The notes under the pieces were generated by a model. That model saw only the letters and a list, made by a program, of their open reading frames with translations, ran no database searches and was not told where the DNA came from. The position numbers and the translations under genes were made by a program. 13,222 nt of DNA from NCBI GenBank assembly GCA_002085265.1, contig NATI01000014.1, positions 1-13,222 of the forward strand. The letters run 5' to 3'. Within the stretch, counting starts at the first letter, position 1. The number at the start of each line of letters is the position of its first letter. Positions 7,839 to 13,222 of this stretch are shown here, piece after piece. The stretch comes from Candidatus Omnitrophica bacterium 4484_49. Its GTDB lineage: Bacteria; Omnitrophota; Gorgyraeia; Kaelpiales; Kaelpiaceae.

Positions 7839-10800
7839 TGATTCTGATTACGAAAATACTGGCGGTGATTATAATTGGAGAGGTCATCTTCAGGGAGCCG
7901 GGTTGTGCATTGTGGGAATTTTTAAAATTTTATTTTAAGTTCTATTGTCCCCAGAAGAAGGACTGGCAGAGGAGAAAAATCAACTGGTATCTATTCGTTT
8001 ATCTTCCGGCAGAGGTTTTTGCCACGGTTCTGGCAGGTATTTATATTTTCTTTCTCTACAATTTCAATGCCAGCTGGGCATTATTGATTGCGATTTCCGG
8101 CTGGATGTTCAAGAAGATAATTCAGGACCCGATTTTCATCCTTCATACCTATATATTGAGTTTATTCTCCCAGAATACGGAGCCGGAAGAACCTTTCAGC
8201 CCCTTACCTCTACCCTCTGTAATTTATATGCCTCATCTTGGTTATTCCCCAGAAGAAGTTGAGACAGCAGTTGAGGTGCTGTTTTTATCCTATTTCAACA
8301 ATCAGGATGCATATCCAGCATTGATGTATCATTCTGATAATCGTGAGCCGGAGTTGATATACCAGGCGTTAAAGATAGCCAGAGGGCTGGTTAAAAAATT
8401 CGGTGTCGGCAACTTTATATTCTGGCAGAGGAATATACAATTTCCGGAGAGGAATTTTCTGGGCAAGCCCGGTGCTTATCTCGCTGATTATCAGAGGATG
8501 GTGTGGGGGATAAAGCAGCCCGTGTTTTATATTGAGAAGGAATGGGATGCTCGTCTTCAATACAGAATGCGACTGGAGGGGGAAAAAATTGTGGAAGAGG
8601 AATTCCATCATCCTTTTATCCCGCCTGATAAACTGGACAATGGGTTTAAATATTTCATTGTTTATGAAGAGGGAAGATATCTTCTGGAGGAAAGAAATTA
8701 TCTGGAATCGGAGAAGGGAAGATTTGAAGCCGAGGTAAGAATTAGCCTTTATCTTGTGAACAAGAAAAACCCTGAGGAAATTTATCGTCTATATATGGGC
8801 GGTATTTATGACGCTGAAGGTTCCCTTCTTTATGGCCCTGAGGAGTGGGAGATGGGTTCTGAGGGCACAATTTACCTGAAGACGGAAAATCCCGCAATCC
8901 CACCTGGCCCCTATCAGTTGCTGATAGAAAGAGTCGTGGTTTTGAATAACAGAAAGTTTTTCCTGGATAAGGAGATGAACATCAGAGACAGGGATTACAA
9001 AATTTTTCTGAAAAAAGATGAGTATAAACTTACGAAGAAATATTTCGCTTATAAAAAAAGAGAGGGTTACTTAAGACTGGTTGACCAGAATTTCAGGCCT
9101 GATAAGAAAAAATTTACAGGCAGTGATTTCCGCAGAGACCCCTTTCAGGATATGCACACTTTCCCTGATGAGGTTGTGGAAAGAGTCCAGCAGGATCCTG
9201 ATTTTGATTACTTTGAAAAGAATCAGATTAAGGAAAAAGGTCTCTGGGGCAATGAAAGTTTGATTTCTAATTTTAAAACTGGCTGGGAAGAGGAATACTT
9301 TATACCGGATAAAATTCAGAAGCATCGCATAATCCTCAAAGGTGGTTACTATCTTGTGCCTGAGAGGTTGAAAACCCGGGATATATTCTATTCTCCCTAC
9401 AGGGAGAAGGAGATAATTTATGAAGACAAGGCCTATGGTCGGGATAGAGATAAAAAATTCCCTTTAATTACCTTGAAGGGCGAGGAGGTTTCACTTAAAG
9501 GAAGTTACAGTTTAATAAAGGCTGAATTCATCACTCAACTCAAGCCCTGTAATGGAGGATACATCTTTAACTCTAACGACGGATTTATAATAAGAAATGG
9601 GGAGTGTTACTATCTGGGAGAGGAACTGGAGTTTGTGAGTTCTGATTTTCAGAAAGTGGAGAAATCCCTGATTTATATTTCTCCCCGGGATAAAACACTG
9701 AGGAAAAGAAGATTACTTGCTCCTCCAGGAGGATATGAAATAAAGGTGGATAAGATAATACTCAAGAGGAAGATACTTCCCTCTCCTCGGGAAGTAGTTT
9801 TGGAAGGAGGCAGGATAAAAATTTTTGACCCTGTTTTCTCCCACCTGGTTAGCCTTGAGCAGGGGTGGGGCATCAACGAACTTGGAATTTACTCCCCTGA
9901 TGGAGGTGAAGAATTTATCCCTGAGGGAGAAGTCAAATATCACAACGGCTACCTTTTTGAAGAAAAGATTCTGGCCAGGGAAGGGGAATACAAAATCGTG
10001 GGTACCCAGGTGGTAATTGGTGGTTTTACTCTACCTCTGGGTTTCATACTGGAGAAGAAGGGGGAGGTTTTAAGATACAATGGAGAAGTAGTTTATGGGG
10101 ATTGCTCCCCTCTTATAATCAATCAGATTGACTCCGATGGTGAGTTTTTAAAAGGCAGTCTGATTCCTGTAAACTGTATGCTTACCGCTCAGGTTTTATT
10201 CCAGGAGCAGTTTGAATTTGGGATGATTCAACCTGAAATCTCATTTGCCAACAGCACGGAATCTCTCTTTGCCAGGTTGCTTTCCTGGGCACATGAAGAA
10301 TTCAAATTTGCGGAGAGGGCTTTATTTAGCGTATGTGAGGAATCCAACTCCTACGGGAAGGTGTCCAAGGCGCTTCCCCTTTATGTGAACAATATCCTGA
10401 TAAAAGAGGCAATCCCGGCAATTGCCAGGACGCACGACCACTGGGAGGCGATGGGTTTGAGGACTTACCTTTTCACCACTGATAAATCCAAGCAGGGAAG
10501 AATTATAGAAAATGTGCCTTCCAATTTTTACAGTTTCCTGAAGCGGAAACAGGGCTGGCTGGCTGGTGATTTATTGCTTCTCACTCTGGAATCAAAACTT
10601 GGAAGTGTGATGAATCATATCAGGAGTGCATTATCTTTCCTGAAGGGAAAGATAAAAATTGCAAAATTCTGGAAACACTATAACAGGAATTATTTCAGGA
10701 TGCTTTCCCGGGAGAAAAAATTCTATTCCGCACTGGGTAATCATAGAATCTACACTTTAACCCGCACGACATTTTCCACCACCTATCTCATGGTCTGGTT

Positions 10801-12175
10801 GCTTACCACGGGCTGGGTGGCTCTGGTATTTCCCGGAGCGTTGACTACCAGAAACCAGGGACTGGCCTGGATGTTGTTCCTGATTTCCATTGCATGCATA
10901 ATAATCCTTCCCAAATTTTTCATACCCGTCTGGAAACTCTTCCTCCAGGAATTGAGCAGGTTGTCATCTTTTATATATCTGGGAGTGGTGTTTGCCTTCT
11001 GTTATTATTTACCAGAAGTGCTTGAGAAGTTTCCCCATCTTCCTCAGATTTTCCTCATTCTGGGATATTTTTATGTCCTGACACGGGTGATATTTTTACC
11101 TCTTATGTTCATTATATTCGGGCATCGCAGGAGGCTGCGGGTGAGAATAGCTGCTTTTGGGGGTGCATTATTTGTGGTTGTATTTTTGATAAATGTTTAT
11201 GATATTCTGGACTTACTTGCCGGCAATAAGAATTTCTACTGGATACCCTATTTACTTCTACATCAGATGCCTTATGTCTTTACTTACTTTTTGCCCATTC
11301 TTATAATTTCCCATTTCTTCCCTTTGGGGAGAAGGGCAATCAAGACATTAAAGGAGGGGATAAAGGAACTCAGTGCCACCACGTCCACGCTCCTTATGCT
11401 TTTAATTTACGAACCATTCCATATTCTGACCACACTGCTTAAACTCATTCTGAGGCCATTTCAGAAAATAACCTGGCTGCCCCAGAGTTATTTTGACAGA
11501 AAATCCCGCAGAATCAATTCTCTGCTTAAGGCTTATATTCATTTTATCTTACCGCCGTTATTTTCCCTGATAGTTATAATCATCCCCATAAAATTTCACC
11601 TGATTACTTACCGGGTACTCATATATGGCTGGCCGATATTTGTGTGGTCCTGGCTTCTGGGCCCATTCTGGGCATACTGGACTGCCAGGCATCGTCGGGA
11701 TTTAAATTGCCAGACGCCGGAGAATCTCATCGCCCGCAGGATAGTTTTAAACACGCCTGGCTTGGAAAATGTAGAACCGGGTAGGCTGGAAGAAATAATT
11801 AGGCAGATACCATTTGTGAGCACAGAAGAGGATTTAATCCGCATCCAGTTATTCATCTTAACGCATATGAGTTTTTCAACCTTAAGTGTTGATGTTCAGG
11901 AAAAAATTATTAAAAAAGCAGAGGCAACTGCGCTCTCCCAGCCAGACCCCAGAGTGACGGACTGGCTTACTCTCCCGGACTTTTTGCGGGTTAAACTTCT
12001 CAAGCCCTACAGAAAGTTCATCTCACCTGATGTCTGGAACTACATTCTCTATCTGGAGGCACTTCTCTTCCAGATGGTCAAAAAGGGCTGGGCTGAGGTG
12101 GAGTGGCAGAATATGACTCCAGAAGAAAGGCAGAAAGTCAAATCCCGCCTTCTCCGCAAGTACCGCCTGGCTTAA
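7838..12175 (+). CDS. OpgH/MdoH-like membrane glycosyltransferase (GT2) with a large insertion
   Basis: About 1,448 residues, numbered from the ATG at 7829. The ATG at 7838 is preferred because it overlaps the upstream stop as TGATG with AGAGAG 9 bases before it. OpgH polymerises glucose from UDP-glucose into periplasmic glucan at the inner membrane. The order matches OpgH: N-terminal membrane helices (about 4-20, 54-78, 82-110), GT2 first half (128-227: SVIYMPHLGYSPEEV, HSDNREPE, GKPGAYLADYQRMVWG), a beta-rich insertion (228-764), GT2 second half with DSD (768-770), MIQPEISFANSTESLFARL, THDHWEA (868-874) and VPSNFYSFLKRKQGW, then about nine membrane helices and a cytoplasmic tail. E. coli OpgH is 847 residues; most of the excess is the insertion plus extra membrane helices. 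Changes from OpgH: the RRW of RDRRW reads QGW, and the WGHNAIIR motif is not recognisable. Family assignment is firm; activity, sugar and linkage are unknown. Confidence 0.85.
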   Translation: MILITKILAVIIIGEVIFREPGCALWEFLKFYFKFYCPQKKDWQRRKINWYLFVYLPAEVFATVLAGIYIFFLYNFNASWALLIAISGWMFKKIIQDPIFILHTYILSLFSQNTEPEEPFSPLPLPSVIYMPHLGYSPEEVETAVEVLFLSYFNNQDAYPALMYHSDNREPELIYQALKIARGLVKKFGVGNFIFWQRNIQFPERNFLGKPGAYLADYQRMVWGIKQPVFYIEKEWDARLQYRMRLEGEKIVEEEFHHPFIPPDKLDNGFKYFIVYEEGRYLLEERNYLESEKGRFEAEVRISLYLVNKKNPEEIYRLYMGGIYDAEGSLLYGPEEWEMGSEGTIYLKTENPAIPPGPYQLLIERVVVLNNRKFFLDKEMNIRDRDYKIFLKKDEYKLTKKYFAYKKREGYLRLVDQNFRPDKKKFTGSDFRRDPFQDMHTFPDEVVERVQQDPDFDYFEKNQIKEKGLWGNESLISNFKTGWEEEYFIPDKIQKHRIILKGGYYLVPERLKTRDIFYSPYREKEIIYEDKAYGRDRDKKFPLITLKGEEVSLKGSYSLIKAEFITQLKPCNGGYIFNSNDGFIIRNGECYYLGEELEFVSSDFQKVEKSLIYISPRDKTLRKRRLLAPPGGYEIKVDKIILKRKILPSPREVVLEGGRIKIFDPVFSHLVSLEQGWGINELGIYSPDGGEEFIPEGEVKYHNGYLFEEKILAREGEYKIVGTQVVIGGFTLPLGFILEKKGEVLRYNGEVVYGDCSPLIINQIDSDGEFLKGSLIPVNCMLTAQVLFQEQFEFGMIQPEISFANSTESLFARLLSWAHEEFKFAERALFSVCEESNSYGKVSKALPLYVNNILIKEAIPAIARTHDHWEAMGLRTYLFTTDKSKQGRIIENVPSNFYSFLKRKQGWLAGDLLLLTLESKLGSVMNHIRSALSFLKGKIKIAKFWKHYNRNYFRMLSREKKFYSALGNHRIYTLTRTTFSTTYLMVWLLTTGWVALVFPGALTTRNQGLAWMLFLISIACIIILPKFFIPVWKLFLQELSRLSSFIYLGVVFAFCYYLPEVLEKFPHLPQIFLILGYFYVLTRVIFLPLMFIIFGHRRRLRVRIAAFGGALFVVVFLINVYDILDLLAGNKNFYWIPYLLLHQMPYVFTYFLPILIISHFFPLGRRAIKTLKEGIKELSATTSTLLMLLIYEPFHILTTLLKLILRPFQKITWLPQSYFDRKSRRINSLLKAYIHFILPPLFSLIVIIIPIKFHLITYRVLIYGWPIFVWSWLLGPFWAYWTARHRRDLNCQTPENLIARRIVLNTPGLENVEPGRLEEIIRQIPFVSTEEDLIRIQLFILTHMSFSTLSVDVQEKIIKKAEATALSQPDPRVTDWLTLPDFLRVKLLKPYRKFISPDVWNYILYLEALLFQMVKKGWAEVEWQNMTPEERQKVKSRLLRKYRLA
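8510..10120 (+). other. Beta-rich insertion inside the GT2 domain
   Basis: Residues 228-764 (numbered from the ATG at 7829) interrupt the glycosyltransferase between the segment matching the OpgH 'GNIDDFCRRWG' region and the DxD motif. In E. coli OpgH these sites are only about 9 residues apart. The insert is charged and rich in predicted strands. It contains recurring GxYx(L/I)-type turns: PPGPYQLLIERVVV (358), KGGYYLVPERL (504), KGSYSLIKAEF (557), PPGGYEIKVDKIIL (632), REGEYKIVGTQVVI (717). These suggest several small Ig-like or similar beta-sandwich modules. The reading frame is open through both junctions and base composition does not visibly change, so it is not a recent mobile element. 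Its side should be cytoplasmic, because the GT domain lies between membrane helices as in OpgH. Function is unknown; acceptor binding or regulation are guesses. Confidence 0.65.
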
Positions 12176-12196
12176 AACATCCCATTCAAAATCAAA

Positions 12197-12223
12197 ATGT
12201 TCGGAGGTCTCACCTCCGAACAT
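12197..12223. terminator. 12-bp perfect hairpin after the OpgH-like gene
   Basis: ATGTTCGGAGGT (12197-12208) and ACCTCCGAACAT (12212-12223) pair fully around a CTC loop, starting 22 bases after the stop codon. An outer stem, CCCATT (12181-12186) with AATGGG (12234-12239), could enclose it. On the plus strand the 3' flank is ATTGGGAATT, with no proper U-run. On the minus strand the hairpin is followed by TTTGATTTTG, which is U-rich. It probably ends or attenuates the upstream transcript, perhaps with Rho or as an RNA-stabilising 3' end. Confidence 0.6.
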
Positions 12224-12341
12224 ATTGGGAATTAATGGGTTGGGATAAATATGCCGCCTGAGGACGGAAGAGTGGGTGGATTTTTAAGTGTGTCTGGTTG
12301 AAATTTGGTTCTCGCTGGTGGTGTAAAAATATATCTTATAT

Positions 12342-12369
12342 TTGACAAATCCAAAAAATATGCTATTAT
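12342..12369 (+). promoter_or_regulatory. sigma70-type promoter of the third gene
   Basis: TTGACA (12342-12347) lies 16 bases before TATTAT (12364-12369), with TG at 12361-12362 giving an extended -10 (TGcTATTAT). The expected transcription start is near 12376, about 41 bases before the ATG. The design is nearly the same as the promoter at 177-206, suggesting that both transcription units are read by the housekeeping sigma factor at high basal strength. Confidence 0.8.
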
Positions 12370-12397
12370 TTTATTAAGAATGTTAAAAACTTTCAAA

Positions 12398-12409
12398 AAG
12401 GAGGGGGAG
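12398..12409 (+). promoter_or_regulatory. strong ribosome binding site of the third gene
   Basis: AAGGAGGGGGAG (12398-12409) is an extended Shine-Dalgarno sequence ending 7 bases before the ATG at 12417. It is much stronger than the sites before the two large genes and fixes the start. Confidence 0.8.
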
Positions 12410-12416
12410 TGAAATT

Positions 12417-13222
12417 ATGAAACGCTCAAAACCATTGTTGATTTTCTTGGTTTCTTTGGTCTGTTTGTATCCCATTTCTCCTCTATCAGCAAGAAGGGTT
12501 CGTTCTTCTACCCGCATTATCAATTTTCAGGAAAATCCTCTGGAAGGAACAAACATTTTTAATCTACCAGATGGTTTTTTCGATTCGATTTATAATGAAG
12601 GGGGACTTTTTTATCTTTCTCTGAACGAAATTTCTCGTGCTTCCCTAGATATAGCGGAATTTCTATCAAATGAAGACATCTTAAATTATTACAGTGAGAG
12701 GTTCCTGGAATTATTTCCTCGATTGAGAGACCAAAAATGTATAGAGGCTTTAAGAAAATTTTTAGCCCCATTTACCTCTAAGGCAATAATCATACTGGAG
12801 GGTTTTAAACAGATAGAACCTATACTTGAAGGACAGGGAGAATACGGAGAACTGTCTCCTCAGGAGAGGGCTGATAGGGCTTTGAGGGTTTATAGAGAAT
12901 CCACAATTCAGAGGATGAAGGAGGATGAAGATTTTAAGGAAGTATTTGATGGCGATGAGGAAGTCTTAGCGAAATTTCTCTCCTCTCTAACAATAGATGA
13001 ACTGGCTCTTCTGGAGTATGCGGTGTATACCCCTCCTTCAGTCCAGTCAGTTTGCAAAAATAGAGAAGATAAAAAGTCTCTTATTCGTATTGTCAGAAAA
13101 ATTAAAGAGAGAAGTGGCGAAGGAGGTTTATATGAGTATCTTAAGTCAACTGACTACTATAGGGCTTTTAAGGAAAAATTAAAGGGGATGGGAGTAAAAG
13201 AAGGATTTGATACAGTTGGGGA
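12417..13222 (+). CDS. Secreted helical protein of unknown function, 3' end missing
   Basis: The frame is open from the ATG at 12417 to the right edge (268 codons and two bases), so the gene is partial. The N-terminus is a clear signal peptide: MKRSKP, a hydrophobic core (LLIFLVSLVCLYPI), then SPLSA with probable cleavage after Ala25; there is no lipobox. The visible mature part is mostly charged helix (for example SPQERADRALRVYRE and DEEVLAKFLSSLTIDELALLEYAV) with acidic patches. I recognise no domain. It resembles in style, not in alignable motifs, the helical C-terminal region of the giant protein upstream, and may itself be the start of a long protein. It has its own strong promoter and Shine-Dalgarno, so it is a separate transcription unit after the hairpin. 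Secretion across the inner membrane is well supported; its role is unknown. Confidence 0.85.
   Translation, partial: MKRSKPLLIFLVSLVCLYPISPLSARRVRSSTRIINFQENPLEGTNIFNLPDGFFDSIYNEGGLFYLSLNEISRASLDIAEFLSNEDILNYYSERFLELFPRLRDQKCIEALRKFLAPFTSKAIIILEGFKQIEPILEGQGEYGELSPQERADRALRVYRESTIQRMKEDEDFKEVFDGDEEVLAKFLSSLTIDELALLEYAVYTPPSVQSVCKNREDKKSLIRIVRKIKERSGEGGLYEYLKSTDYYRAFKEKLKGMGVKEGFDTVG

Noticed and set aside
7945..8262. Plus-strand open frame of 105 codons overlapping the OpgH-like gene in another frame
   Set aside because: The main frame here encodes clear membrane helices and the start of the GT2 domain that match OpgH, so the alternate frame is accidental.
8510..10120. Insertion in the glycosyltransferase as a transposon or intein
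   Set aside because: No terminal repeats, target duplication, transposase or intein splice motifs (N-terminal Cys/Ser block, C-terminal HN followed by Cys/Ser/Thr) are seen. The content is a continuous beta-rich protein segment.
12023..12223. Minus-strand open frame reaching across the hairpin after the OpgH-like gene
   Set aside because: Its start lies in the hairpin, it is antisense to the end of the synthase, and the translation is not recognisable.
12997..13182. Plus-strand open frame of 61 codons inside the third gene
   Set aside because: It is out of frame with the secreted protein that begins at 12417 with a strong promoter, Shine-Dalgarno and signal peptide, and it shows nothing of its own.
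1..13222. tRNA, rRNA, CRISPR arrays or insertion sequences
   Set aside because: No cloverleaf, ribosomal signature, regularly spaced direct repeat or transposase-like frame was found; nearly all of the window is coding on the plus strand.

Overview
The window suggests a Gram-negative (diderm) bacterium of moderate G+C content. It holds three consecutive plus-strand genes for envelope proteins, two of them very large. Proteins this big, secreted alpha-helical products, and an N-terminal beta domain of the 'VDxEYxLVxIxxGs' type all recall uncultured lineages such as Omnitrophota and other PVC-related phyla. That assignment rests on style only and is weak.

Layout: (1) About 1-170 has no convincing gene, only the possible degenerate tail of an upstream reading frame and a short inverted repeat. 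(2) A strong sigma70-type promoter (177-206) drives a giant gene (240-7838, about 2,530 residues). Its product has a signal peptide, a small beta domain, six successive segments that each look like half of a TolC protomer, and a C-terminal alpha-helical region of about 1,300 residues. (3) A second gene overlaps the first by one base or ten, depending on its start. It encodes a membrane glycosyltransferase of about 1,448 residues, recognisably built like the osmoregulated periplasmic glucan synthase OpgH/MdoH. Its catalytic GT2 domain is split by a beta-rich insertion of about 535 residues just before the DxD motif. (4) A 12-bp perfect hairpin follows. (5) A second, very similar promoter (12342-12369) then precedes a third gene for a secreted alpha-helical protein of unknown function, which runs off the right edge.

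How the genes may work together: an inner-membrane GT2 synthase that is translationally coupled to an outer-membrane-type channel carrying a long helical scaffold resembles synthase-dependent polysaccharide secretion systems (BcsA with BcsC; PgaC with PgaA). Here the channel would be of TolC type and the synthase of OpgH type. I read the pair as a candidate glucan synthesis-and-export system of unusual architecture. The parts are supported by sequence motifs recalled from the families. The joint function is inference, and some catalytic residues of the synthase are altered, so activity cannot be assumed.
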